Positions 1 through 12,173 of a stretch of 64,000 nucleotides of DNA are shown here, in pieces. Location of the stretch: the NCBI GenBank assembly GCA_010015675.1, contig ML976998.1:91402-155401 (forward strand). The letters run 5' to 3'. Position numbers and translations under genes: made by a program. The stretch's first letter is position 1, and each line of letters starts with the position of its first letter. The DNA is from Byssothecium circinans. Its lineage: Eukaryota > Ascomycota > Dothideomycetes > Pleosporales > Massarinaceae. Under the pieces are notes generated by a model that was not told the origin of the DNA, ran no database searches, and saw nothing but the letters and a program-made list of their open reading frames with translations.

Positions 1-1236
1 TGTAGTGAGTGGCAATTGTAATTACGCTGAATCAATTATCGCGATTTTTTGAAGGGTGGAGGATTTCTGCGCGGTGTCTCATATCCCTGGGTGTCTCATG
101 ACCCGATGCGCTAGCTTAATGGAAGATTTAATTAGTAGCTAAAAAAACCTGGCAGGATGAAAACCATGCATTCCGGCTCTCGCGGATGCCTTTTGAGGAG
201 GTTCCCGGCCCTCGGTAATTCAATTATTCGCATTTACTGTGTCGCTGGTACATGATTAATTATGCCGACGTGGCCGTAGGTAGCCATACTTTAATGCTCG
301 GGTGGACCAAAACCCACGGGCTTTTGCCACCCGCGCTCTGATGTGTTGTATCTTACTTTCCAAGTCATTGCTAAAGGTTTCGCTGGGGATAATCGAACGA
401 CCTGTTTTGACCAACTTAGACGAGTACCTTACCACACCAGTGAGGCGGGGTAATAACCCTTGCAGGATACATCCCCGCACCGATTTAATGCCTGCATCAT
501 AATGCACCCCGCATATGTACCTGAATCTGTGTCTGGGCCTACTTCTGTCAATGACGCAGTGTTTCTCCAGAGAAGCCTACCGGTAGAAGTGCCGATGTGC
601 GGAACACCACACGAGCTGCAAGGGCTGACCGAAGTAGCATTACAGACTTGTTGGTCGGCTCGAGCTCTGAAAACTTCAGCCGCTCTTCAAACCTGAAGAA
701 AATAGGCATAGTCATCGTTTTTGTTGAGGTTGAAGAGTGCACATACTGGCAAAGAAACGTCGCGCAACCACTTTCAAACAAGACACGAAGATCCGTTAAA
801 CGAGTGTATCTTTTCAAGTGTTTGTAAAGTCGAAAGAGCTTGCGAAAGCGCTCGGAGCTCGGAGTATTATCAAGTTCGAGTGCCTCTCCGCTACCTACCT
901 TTTTAAGGTAGTGTCGGGGAGTGGCGCAACTATGTATGTATGTACTTCCAACGGGAAGGTTCCAAGGTTGCATGATGGCCCTGGATACTACTCATTGAAG
1001 ACATATGCACCGGGCCAGGCAGTGGGGCAGCTACTATTCATACTACCGTGCAAGGTCATTTCAGCCGTGAAATATGGAGTGAGGCAGGATGTTTAGGGTG
1101 AGTAATTACAGATATGGCGCCTCGGAGCGAACAAGGGGTATAACGTATAAGAATCCTACTTCTACGTCTTTGCGATGACCACTCTGTGCATCCAGGAATT
1201 GCGCTCTTTCCCTAGCTCCATATCCCCTCGCCCAGG
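1..1236. other. Left-edge intergenic region, no gene recognised
   Basis: Short open frames occur on both strands, the longest about 140 codons at 548-973 on the minus strand. They overlap one another, lack recognisable motifs and have no clear splice structure. I see no gene I can support. Confidence 0.5.
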
Positions 1237-2332
1237 ATGAAGTCTGTATTCACTGCGATAGCTGCAGCTGCTGCAGCAGCTCTAGCTGCCGGCTCCGGTA
1301 TGCGCCTACTCCATGTTGCTTCCCTTACCGTTCTCTGACTTTGGATTAGAAGTTTCCAACCCCACCCAGCCCAATCTTCTCATCTTCAGCAAAGCTTCTG
1401 GATATCGCCACGACAGGTAAGAGCCTTCTTCGTTCCTTTAACGAACATATGTTAACACTAGAGCACAAAGCATCCCCAATGCTATCGAACTGGTGTCCTC
1501 GGTCGCCAAAAAGAATAACTGGACCTACAAAGCAACAGAAGATCATACGATTTTCCATCGCCCAGAATTGAAAACATTCACAACCTTGGTGTTCCTTCAC
1601 ACCACAGGCCTGATCCTGGAGGACAGAGGCTACGAGGCCATGTATCAGCACCTTCTTTCAGGGGCTTCTTGGCTAGGTATCCACTCAGGTCTGTTCCTCT
1701 TCTCCTAATCGCCGGTAGTTCAATGAACTGACATTATTAGCCGCTGACTTTTGGAACCATACACCACCTTGGTATACCAATTTGGTAGGAGGAAATGTAA
1801 GAACCGATTCAGTTACACATGTGCCAAAAGTACTAATAGGTCGCGTTTAGTTCCAGTTCCATCCCTGCTCTCCAGAGTGGACGTGCAGTGATGCGCAAAG
1901 AGAGCGCTACCCTCCCTGTAAGCTTGCAACCCTACAAACTAAACATTTTGATATGGCTAATCGCAATCGTTCAATCTAGATGGAGGTGTTCGCCCCGACA
2001 TCATAACACTCCAGGACACCACTCACCCTTCCACCGTCAACCTCCCTCCGGTCTTCAACCGGACCGATGAGTGGTATTCGTACATACCCAACCCAAGCCT
2101 GTCGTCAAACTACACCATTCTGGCGACCTTGAACGAGACCTACATTGATGATGTTACTCCTTCGTACTTGAGCATGAAACCGGAGCACCCGATCTCATGG
2201 CACTCGCTGTTTGAAGGGAAAGCTAGGGCGTGGTACACGGGCATGGGTCATACCATTGAGACTTATAGCGACGAGCTTTTTATCAAGCATGTGACTGGTG
2301 GACTGGAGTGGGTTACTGGCACGAAGGATTAG
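1237..2332 (+). CDS. Secreted ThuA-like domain protein
   Basis: Six exons: 1237-1297, 1350-1416, 1462-1688, 1741-1796, 1851-1917 and 1980-2332. All introns are GT-AG, 45-62 bp, and the phases close to 276 aa. The N-terminus has an alanine-rich hydrophobic signal peptide (about residues 1-20). The mature part begins with the ThuA-type strand LLIFSKASGYRHD, followed by a long helix, the strand TLVFLHTTG, a GIHSAADFW segment and, near the C-terminus, HPISWHSLFEGKARAWYTGMG, matching the family's conserved HP(I/V)xW...R.WYTGMGH block. ThuA proteins have a class I glutamine-amidotransferase-like fold; bacterial members are linked to trehalose/sugar use. The substrate here is unknown and secretion is inferred from the signal peptide. 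The family call is firm, the role is not. Confidence 0.85.
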
Positions 2333-4743
2333 GGGAGATACTTGTTGATTGTTGTGTAGTAGACACGATGCTACAATAGCGATAATATGAGCAGCAGGTT
2401 TAGTGCATGACGAAGGCATTGTAATGAAGCAGATGCAAACTAATGAAATAACTTCCTGGCCCTACATGGGCATTCTCAGATCAATGTGTCGGTTTCTTTT
2501 GAGCTGTCAGGTTGTGGGATGTGAAATCATCTCGCAGCTTGCTGTCCGCTTTGAGCGAAAAGATGAATAATTGAAAGTCGTGTTACTGATAAAGTGGCAA
2601 GCTACGTCTTTTCGCAAGGTTGTAACTTGACGTTGTCGATTCCGGATATCGTATCGCGAGGGTTTTCACGAGGTCTTCCCCGCGTTTCCTCGGTTTGTGT
2701 AGTAGTTCACAGCTTACCTATGCTGATTGCAGTTACGTCTATTACTCTTAAATACTCATACGAGGAAGCTGGGGATGTTTGAGGAAGGTAAATGGTTGAT
2801 TGTTAGACAAGGACGGATTTCTTAGATACGCAAAGGTCGGGGTCGCGACCAACGTAGCGACCAGTTCCTTTTCGTTTAATGGTGCTAGGGATGGCCTCAA
2901 ATCGGCCCTGGCGGGGTTTTGAGGCATGGATCGATATTTTGGCTTGCTTTATATTTGGTCTTGGAGCACCTTCCTTTCCTCATTGATTGGACCACTCGCT
3001 CAGCTTGTCAACAGGAGTGATGCGAGATTCTAAGCTAACGTTGTGCAATTACTTGCGTGGAGGGTGGCTGTGTCTTTAGGTGCTTTCGACCTATCTGCTC
3101 CTTGGAGGAAGTTGAATTGATGTAGGCGCTGTCCTCTGCATGGAAGAGGTTTCCACTGTGTATTTCTCTTGCGTGGTGCAGCTGGAACGCTTCGACACGC
3201 GCTGAGGGAGCAGTGAGCGATTTACTCCGACGTCAATGAAAGGACTATAAAGGACCGAGGAAAATTAGAATTCGTGGGGTTAGTGAGAGCGATGAACGAA
3301 CGCGAGAGAATTGATGTAATGTGCCAAAGGGTGGTGGCACTTAGATGAAACACATGTGATTGAGACGAGACGTGGCCTGACACATCACGTGCACGTGGTA
3401 AGTGACGGATGACACTAGCCTCTTTAGAAAGAGTACGGGTCCACACGAATGTTTTCACCTCAACTGCAGTCCATCTTCACAACAATTCATCGACTCCATC
3501 ATCCAAAGTCTATCCAAACAACAATTGTGAACGAGCTCATCAAAAAAAAAAAAAAAAATCCAACCGACAACATCACAAGCATGGCCGTCCACGCTCCTGC
3601 TTTCTTCATGAAGAGTACTGGGTGTACTCTTCCTCACCAATACTACCGCCATTCCATCGCCTTCAGCTCCTGCGACACCGGCTCGCCCATTCCACATCGT
3701 GAATGTCATCACGCGAGGTCAATATGAGCTCAGCTGGCGATGTTCTTCTGCCTGTTCTCCTTCCTACCTGGCTTCTTCGCTAAACAAATTAAACAGCACA
3801 ACCTTCTAACAATAGCCACCCAATCTATCCTGCCGAACCGCTGCCAGTAGACCATAAAGAAGCACCCCAGAACAGCTCGTAACATTTCTCAGAGCACGCG
3901 CCCCCAATCTACCTACTCAACGAAGCTCTACCCTAGCGTCTCAATTTACGCGGATCAGCGACCGTATCAATATTTCAATTGATGAACGATACGAAGGCTA
4001 GAAACCTTCTTTCTGCTCAAGTCGGCAGGACGTTCTAGAAACATGCATCGCACCTCGCTAAATTCTGGAAAGGCTCCCAGCAATTAACCGTCGCCGTTTA
4101 CTGAGAGACCTCGGCCTGGTCTTTCAATTTATTATATATAATGCGCGACTCTTCCAAGCCTAACGTCCTTTTATCACGCTCAAGGGGTTCCTTCTCGCGT
4201 ACTATTTTGGGGCATGTGATAGCTTTACCGTATCCTGTCTCCTGGTTTGCAATGTTCTAGAGCGATCGTTGGTCATGGATGCCTCCTTTGAAAGCGTTGC
4301 TGTGCATGTTTATTCCATGAATAAAGCTGTAGCAGCAATATGGATGGTACGAGAATTTCTTCTTGAGCGGAGAGAACACTAGGTTTTGGAGGTTTACGAG
4401 CACTTAGCCTCATGCTGGCTTCGCGTTCAGTACAGCGAGATCCACTTGTTTTGGCTTCTACAATGAGGAACCACGAGGAGCTTAACTCAAAGGAGACCAA
4501 TGCACGGCCCGTAGGACCGTGCCTTCATACGACCGTTGGAAATGTTATAGTAACCGGCATGGGGCGACTGCTCCAGACTGCTTGCTATCCCGTCCTGTCG
4601 AAGCATATAAGGCTAACGTCACTCCCTTCCTTCCTCAGTCTATTTCCAATATCAAAAAACTCACCTCAGCCCATCCCTGCCTCCTTGGATACCTCCTCGA
4701 TCCACTACCTGCCGTCTATATTCCAATTCCCCGTATCACAACG
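2333..4743. other. Intergenic region, possible tiny ORF
   Basis: There is no conserved gene in this 2.4 kb. A 17-A tract lies at 3541-3557. Just after it, at 3582, an ATG in good context opens a 48-codon frame ending at 3727, without recognisable motifs; I would not call it a gene without transcripts. Confidence 0.4.
4604..4612 (+). promoter_or_regulatory. TATA-like box of the DUF4360-like gene
   Basis: The motif CATATAAGG lies about 135 bp upstream of the ATG at 4744 and is followed by a pyrimidine-rich stretch typical of a fungal transcription start region. Inferred from position and sequence only. Confidence 0.4.
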
Positions 4744-5419
4744 ATGAAGGCTGTCTCAGCTCTTGCCACCCTGGCGCTCGTGACCGCCTCCCTTGCCTCT
4801 CCCATCCCCGACGCCGTCTCCTCCTCGCCACCGGTCTTCAAGATCAACAAAGTCATCTCCGGTGGCTCGGGTTGCCCTCAAGGCAGTATCGACGTCGACT
4901 ACACAAACAGCGGCATTGTTCCCATCTACTTCAGCAAGGACTTCACTGCTACCGTCGGTTCACATGTATCTGCGGATCAGTCCCGCAAGAACTGCCAACT
5001 GAATCTCGCCTTGACATATAGCGCTGGATGGTCATATGCAGTGTACAGTGCAGACTATACTGGATGGGCGAATGTTGATGGTGGAGTCAAAGGTGTAGTC
5101 AAGAGTACATATTACTTCTCTGGGGAGCAGGAGCAGGTGAGTCCCCATTGGGTTTTTTGATCGTGGTTGAGCTAGATATTGACATGATGCACAGGCCTCT
5201 TCAACTATGTACATCGACGGACCTTATACTGGAAAATATACCAAGAAGGATGAGGTTGCGCTTTCCGTCTGGTCTCCCTGCCGCGGCGAGGCTTTGCTCA
5301 ACATCAACGCTGAGGTTTCTCTCACTCCCCTGGGAAGTACTGCTAGTGGAACCATTGCGGCGGTGAAGGAGACTGGCAAGTTCACCAACCAGCTGTACCT
5401 CAAGTGGAAACAATGTTAG
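4744..5419 (+). CDS. Small secreted DUF4360-like protein
   Basis: Two exons, 4744-5136 and 5195-5419, joined in phase 0 across a 58-bp GT-AG intron, give 205 aa. Residues 1-19 form a clear signal peptide (MKAVSALATLALVTASLAS). The mature protein shows the pattern of the fungal DUF4360 family: SGGSGCPQGS near the start, a YFSKDFTA strand, and a conserved NCQLNLALTYSAGWSYAVYS block. Conserved cysteines (CPQ, NCQL, SPCRG, terminal KQC) suggest disulfides in an all-beta secreted fold. This start is preferred over an upstream in-frame extension because it begins exactly at the signal peptide and follows a TATA-like box. Function is not established; such proteins are abundant in fungal secretomes. 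Confidence 0.85.
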
Positions 5420-5911
5420 AAGATAGTCTGATGTTGGGGGAGTTTGCTGTCCTTTTACTTTCGAAAAGAAGGCTTAGATGTTGTGTTGGCGAGGATGACG
5501 ATAGTGTTAGAATACCCATGCATTTCCTTCATTCACAAGATTGCGATCTCAAGCGTGCTACGTGCTCCTTCAGAGTCCTTCTCGCATGATACAAACTGAG
5601 TTTAGCGTCTTGGCGCAATTGCCTTCCATCTTCTTCCCGATGGCTTTCTCCAGCGCAGCAATCTGAGGCGCAATCCAATTACGCAAATTTATCTTTCCTT
5701 GCATCTCTCCAAAAATTGTGGTTCGTCTCATCGTTGCTCAAAATGTTACCAGTTATGAAGGGGTTGCCGCTTGTAGGACAGCACACCTGCAGTTGCCTTG
5801 CCGGCCGAGCCTCAGTGGGCTTACTATCCTTCAGCCTGATGCGACCCCGCATCCCTTTTCATCTCCCCTTTCCCCATCGCTGAGGCCTGAACTCAAGCAT
5901 CATCCTTCACG
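5420..5911. other. Intergenic region between DUF4360-like gene and NACHT-ankyrin gene
   Basis: About 490 bp holding the 3' region of the DUF4360-like gene and the promoter of the NACHT-ankyrin gene. A pyrimidine-rich stretch (about 5850-5880) precedes the NACHT start. No other gene is seen. Confidence 0.5.
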
Positions 5912-8900
5912 ATGAGTTTTGGCGTCGGTTTCGGTGATATCGTGAAGGTGGTTGAGCTGGCGAGAGCTGTTCGGAAGCAGTTCGTCGATGCGCCCGAACA
6001 GTACAAGGCCTTATCAAATGAGTGAGTGTTCAGAATAATTCTTTACTCACGGTGAACATCACAATTGATATTTTGAAGTGTAAAAAGTCTTTATCGGGTT
6101 GTGGAGGAGATCGACGATGTCCTCCCATATCGAGACCTTACACCACAGCAAAAGCTGCATCTCGCTGAAACACAAAAAGACTGCGAAGCTATCCTGACTT
6201 CGCTAAAAGAAAAACTTGACAAGAACACGCTTCTATCGGGATCGACCACCAACAAGAAAACCCGAGGGTTCCGCGTGGCGTGGCAGAGACTTCGGTGGGA
6301 TCAGAAAGATGTTCAAGAGTTGCGTGACCGCCTGCACCTCAGCATAGATGGCTTAAGCCTCCTCCTCCAAAATTTAACCAGCGACAAGGTCTTCGAGATC
6401 GGAAAACAGGTCGATGATATACATTTGCTAGAAGAAACTCGGGAAAAGCACCGGAAGCGAGAAGCCATCGTGAACTTTTTCTCTACGTTGGACTATGCAT
6501 CGTCTCAGCAGGACGCACTTCAAAGGCAAATTGAGAACACCGGAATGTGGTTCTTGCAGTCGAGCGAATTCGTCGAGTTCCGCGACAATGCAACCGAAAC
6601 GCTTCTTTGCCATGGAATTCCCGGGGCTGGAAAGACCGTTATGGCATCCATCGTCGTCGATCATCTGCAGGCAGTACGCAAGTCCAAGCCGAACATCAGC
6701 ATAGTGTACTTTTATTTCAGCTATGGCTCAAAAACTGAACAGACTATCGAAGCAGCATTGGGCTGTCTCGTCCGGCAACTGCTCGAGCTGACGCCTGAAA
6801 TCCCCGACGAACTGCAAGAGATATGCGCAAGTCATCAAAAGAACAAAACGAGACCAAACCCCAAGGAATTGCTCTCGATTTTTCAAACTGCGATCATGGT
6901 CCACTCGAAGGTCTTCATCATTCTTGATGCTTTAGACGAGTATCACGCAGGTGATCCAGGGCGGTGCCTCACATTCCTTGAAGAACTGATCAAAATGCAA
7001 AAGCGAGCCCGTTTCAAACTCTTTACCACAACGAGAATTAATTCGGAGATCATCTCACAGTTCGGAAACTGCCCCATGATTGAAATTCGGGCACACGACG
7101 AGGATATAAGGATGTATGTTGGTACGCGAATGCCCGAGCTGCGCAAAATCAAGAACAACCTCGAACTTCAAGACAAAGTTTATGAGACTATTCTTAACGT
7201 CACCGATGGAATGTAAGTACTCCTCTGGGAACCTGCCCCCATTTCACCAGGCTTATGGCACACGACCGCACGCCCTCATACTAATTGCAAAAGGTTCCTC
7301 CTCGCACGCTTGCACATGGATGCGCTCAAAGAACCCGTCACTCTAGGGAGCTTCAAGAAGTGCCTGGACAATTTGCCAAATGGTTCAACAGGCCTCAACG
7401 ATACATATGCTAAAGCGGTCAAACGCATTGAAGCGCAAGGTGAAGAGCGTCAGAAACTTGCAAGAAGGATATTGTGTTGGATCGTCTACGCTGCTAGAAC
7501 TCTGACTGTTGCGGAGCTCATCGACGCCCTCGCTGTCGCTGAAGATCCAGAAAGTCCTCGAGTCGACCCTGATCTAAGGCCTGATATCGAGGATATCGAT
7601 TCTTTGTGCGCCGGCTTGGTCAGGGTGGACACAAACGCGGGCACTGTGAGTCTCGTACACAAGACGACACAGGAATATTTCACCGAGGTTGCTCCTTTTC
7701 CGGATGCGCATCGAGATATTCTCAGGGTCTGTCTTTCTTGCTTGTCTTTCGTTGATGCCTTGGAAAATATTGCCTCCGACATACCCAACAATCCCTCAAC
7801 AGGCTTCCCTGCGTGGGGTATAGAGTCAATGTATGAGCAAGCCTCTCCATTGTGTCTCTATGCTGCAGAAGAATGGGGCTGGCATGCGTCCGCGGCGGGC
7901 GATTCGGATGACGACGGGGTGCACCGATTCCTTATCTCTCCCTCTAGATCCATACACGTGTCAACGTGTATGCGTTATCTGATACGGAGGGTAACAAAGG
8001 TGAATTGCTCTTCCTACCTCCAATGCCTCGGCATCCACTTAGCGGCTTATTGTGGGCTCTGTGGAGTGGTTGACGGACTCTATCAAGCTGGTCAAGCTTT
8101 CGATGCGGAGGACACTGATTGCAATATGCCGTTGTATTATGCAGCGATCCATGGGCAATTGGAGACTGTCCGGTTCCTACTAGCAATCCAGCGAGACCAG
8201 GACGAGAAGGAACCCGCACTTCAAGACGCTGACCATGAATTTAATGATTCGTGCGACGAGACCAGGGAAAGGCACCTAGAGTGCACGTTTAAATCCTTAG
8301 ACGTAGCAGCAGGTGAAGGTCATCTGCCAGTAGTCAGAGAACTTGCTTCCGTACCCGGCTTGGAAGAGACTGTCAAAAAGAAGATCTCAACGACTCCGTC
8401 AGACTGGGACCCTATTCGCACAGCAACACTCAACGGTCACACAGAAACACTGAGCTTTTTGTTGGACACTTGGGGTACGTAGCTCTCTGGCGCCGACTAC
8501 TTTGACCGTGCACACGGCCTAGCATGATACGCTATTGCAGTTTGACAATACACACTGATACCCCCTTAGCAGAATTTTGCTGACATTGTACCCTTCAAAC
8601 TTAGGTGCCTGGCTTGGAGATGCCCATCCAAATTGGGCTGCGATATCTTTGCGAGCCGCTATCCAGAGAGATCATGAACAAATCGTGCGAGCCGTACTGC
8701 ACCGAAGACGAAGTCTTCCTCTTATCTCGGACGCAATATACCAAGCCGAAGGCGATACATTCCTCTGCGAATTGACAAAGAACAGAGAGATCATTGAGAT
8801 GCTAGCCGATTGCTACCTGGAAGATGAACGCTGGAGTGAATTCGATCTCGGACAGGAGATATTTCTCCAAAGTACGGCAGTTGGGCTTTCAGAAATCGTA

Positions 8901-9938
8901 GACCGACTCGTTCCACATATTCTAACACAGCCGAAGCCTCCAAATTTCAATACCCGCCTGCACTTCACGGTATTGAGAGCTTCCCGTAATGGCCACGATG
9001 GAGTGCTGGACTGTATCTTTCGACATTTCGAACTCGACCCGTATGCGATCGTGTACAGACCGGAATTCTACATTAAGACCGCAATTCGAGAAAATCTGGG
9101 TAACCTAGTTGACCGCCTTGCCGGCCTGTTAGATTTGAGCGCCGGTGGATCCGATCAAGCCAAACTGCTGGCCATTACCTTCGAGGTTGGAACCAGTTAT
9201 CCATTTTGTCTGCGTAATCTTCCCCTCGATATCGACATGCAGAACAACAACTACCAGAATGCAGTTGTAGCTGATATTCTGCGTGGAAAACAAGGACTGC
9301 TTTTGAACGAACCTCACTGTTATCCGATGATTTTGGCCGCCCAGTCTGGCCTCCCGTGGATTGATTTCTTCCACGAGCAAGGAATCGATCCAAATGCAAG
9401 AGACTCGACAGGACGGACTGCCCTATCTTATGCCGCCAGCGAACATAGCAAAACGTGCTACTTCCTCGCATACCATAGCAGAGCTGAATGGGAGTTTCCA
9501 TTGTCCACTCTACTGAAGCTTCCCGACGTCAATACGACAATCGAGGATGACGAAGGGCATACGGCGCTCTGGTGGGCAATCCACAGCATTGATCGATATC
9601 TCGAGGAAGAAGAAGACCAATGGCAGCCCGCTTTGGCCTACCAAGAGGAGGCCGTTGAGCTGCTCTTGGAAAGGGACGATGTGACACCCGATGGAAAATC
9701 CATGCAGCTCGTCACTGAGAAACTTCAAATGGACGACGCTGGGAAGAGGATCAATATTATTTTCTATAAACACTGGCCCATGTCATTTTTACAAGAGATT
9801 GTGGAGTTGTATGAGCGAATCCAACAGTCCATGCAGACAAAGCTCGCGGTTCTGGAGGCACACGAGGTGGACCCGAATGTGGCGCCGATTGCTGACCTTC
9901 CTCTACCGAAGAGTATCAAAGACAAGGAAACACCCTAG
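5912..9938 (+). CDS. NACHT-ankyrin STAND (NLR-like) protein
   Basis: Four exons, 5912-6021, 6079-7212, 7294-8474 and 8605-9938, close to 1252 aa. Residues 1-200 are a helical N-terminal domain of the kind found on fungal NACHT proteins (start MSFGVGFGDIVKVVELA). A linker with the characteristic GMWFLQSSEF leads into the NACHT NTPase. The P-loop GIPGAGKT is at residues 216-223 and the Walker B strand VFIILDALDEY at about 315-325. A winged-helix-like segment (ILCWIVYAARTLTVAELIDAL) follows. The C-terminal half has degenerate ankyrin-like units such as MPLYYAAIHGQLETVRFLL, GRTALSYAASEHS and GHTALWWAI. STAND proteins act as ligand-triggered oligomerising switches in fungal non-self recognition and cell-death control; ligand and output here are unknown. 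The 8475-8604 intron was placed at the only acceptor that keeps the frame. Confidence 0.85.
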
Positions 9939-12173
9939 AGAGGCGAAGCAATCCAAGTTCGGCCAGTGCTATCTCGTACTGTACCCTTCGCATTCCTTCC
10001 TTTCCAATTCCGGAATGGTTGAACCGCTACCTGGCTTCAACACAGTTTTGTATACACACATGGAGAATCCGCACACTACATGCTGGCCCAGATTTTCCAA
10101 ACGCGCCTGCCTATCGTGCAGATACGATCATGGCTCACTTTCAAAGCTCGCTGGTCCAGCAAGCCTACAAACACGTCCGAGCGAACCTCACTGCCCGAAC
10201 CATTCTCGAACCCGCAGCAACGTCGCCGCAGCCCCGCCTCAGCCAACAACCCCGGGAACCGCCTACGCACGTTGCCTACGCCGCACACACGCACCACCAA
10301 CCAAAATCCAATATATTGGGTATTCCCGAGTTCCGGACCTCAACACTACGCCGCACGCACATCAATCAATCCCCGACAGCCCTCCCTGCACAGCCTTCCC
10401 TTTCCATTCTTCCTCGCCGCTCAGATACTGCGGGAAGGATGGGCGGGCGGGTAGACGGGATTTTCGGGAGCTAGTAAGGGTGGTTTAGCCAGTGGCTGTA
10501 GAGTACAATTATTTCGTTATAAAACTGGGATATTTTTACTGAAGTGTGTAACGAGAAGGATTGCTTTGTCGATGGAGTAGTTTCTACAATGAGGGGTGGG
10601 AGCTGCGGTTCTGAATACCATAGACGCTCTTCTGGGGAAGGCTGTCGAGTAAGCGCCGGGCGTAGTGTGTAGGTGGTGGCTTGGATGCATGCAGAGGGTA
10701 GAAAAAGCGCCATGCGAGAACGCCTGTGTATGTATGTTGGTTGGGTTTTAAGACACGACATGGAAAGAAGAGTGCCGTCGGTCAATTAGTTGGACAATAG
10801 CGTCCGCATTCCACATTCCACATACTGCACGGAATAACCAGGCTTACAATCTTATGCCTTCCCATCAGGGCTCCAAAACCTCACATGTCTTCGTCTTCCA
10901 CTGAAACTCCCATCTCCAACTTCATATACATATGCATATCCACACGTGCCACCCACACACCAACATTGAACCCTTCCATCGCCGCGACACCTTTTTATCG
11001 CATCATCCCTCCCACGTGCCACCCCCTTCCCCTTCTGGTCTATCCCTTCACCGATTAAGCCCCCAATCCACGCACAGCCCGACCCTGCGTCCACGGTTCC
11101 ACCATGCGCTAACGGCCAAAATCCTCACCCTTTTCCTCGGTGCCTCTAGCTCCTCCTTCTCCTCGGTTCCCCTCAGACCAATCCAAGGCCAAATCCCCAA
11201 TCCAATCCACCACATTTCACCTTCACCGCTACCATCCCTCTACCTCTTCGCGCCTTCGTCGGAGGCTTTTCACGCCGAATGAGATGTCATTTACCTTTCT
11301 CCTTTTTGAGGGGGTTCAGCTAGTTGGTGGGTGCTGGGAGGTAGGGTCTGGAAGGGTCTTGGCGGGACGGTCTCGGAGGTACTGGGAGAGGGGGCATGTA
11401 GCATGCTGTCATTGCCCCGGCAGCGAATGCTTGATCTGAGGGAGGAGAGGAGTCGTGTGCGAGGCGGGATCGGTAAACTCAGTAGATAGTAGAGAGGCGC
11501 GGGAAGGGGGACGGGGGAAGGGAGGTAGGAAGAGACAAGTGTATGATATGATGATGGCGTCATATGATGTTTGTGATGGAGATGGCGTACGTTGTTAGCT
11601 TGTGTCAACGTTTAGTGGGTTCTTGCGTCTTTCTTTGGCGGCGAGTGGAACTATACGTCACTCGTTCTCGTTCTCGTTCTCGACACACCGGGGAATAGCG
11701 GTAAAATACTAAAGGAGACTCGGGGAATTCCTTGATTTATGGATAAGCCGAAAATGAACAGGGCATGTATCATATCGTATCATATCATGAGCGAGCCAAT
11801 CTCGAAAAAAAAGAATGGGTACTCTTTTCTTCCCATTTCATAGGAATAGTCAAGGTAAGATGGGACAAGACAGACACAAGTGTCGAAAATGGCAAAACGT
11901 ACATGCACACATACATACATAGCCAACCACCCATATATATGCGGGGGAAAAAGGGCACTCCGCTCGCTCGCTCGCACGCGCTGCTGTCAAACTCAACTAC
12001 AACTACAATTACCTCCAACAACCTCGTCATGCGGGAGGTGCTACTCCTACTCCTACTGTAGGCCTACTACTACCCCTCCGACTAACCCACTGCAACATCA
12101 AAACCCCCACATGCACACATGCCAATTCCCCCTCGTTCCTCACTCCAGTAGCAAACAAACAAACAAACGAGAA
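9939..12173. other. Intergenic region, low-complexity sequence
   Basis: No recognisable gene in 2.2 kb between the 3' ends of the NACHT-ankyrin and noxA genes. Pyrimidine-rich stretches around 10960-11260 open several meaningless frames. A short TCGTTC/TCGTTCTC repeat lies near 11662-11682. CTACTCCTACTCCTACT-type repeats near 12040-12070 lie just downstream of the noxA stop. Confidence 0.5.

Noticed and set aside
548..973. 141-codon minus-strand frame near the left edge.
   Set aside because: No family resemblance, and it overlaps several plus-strand frames of similar quality.
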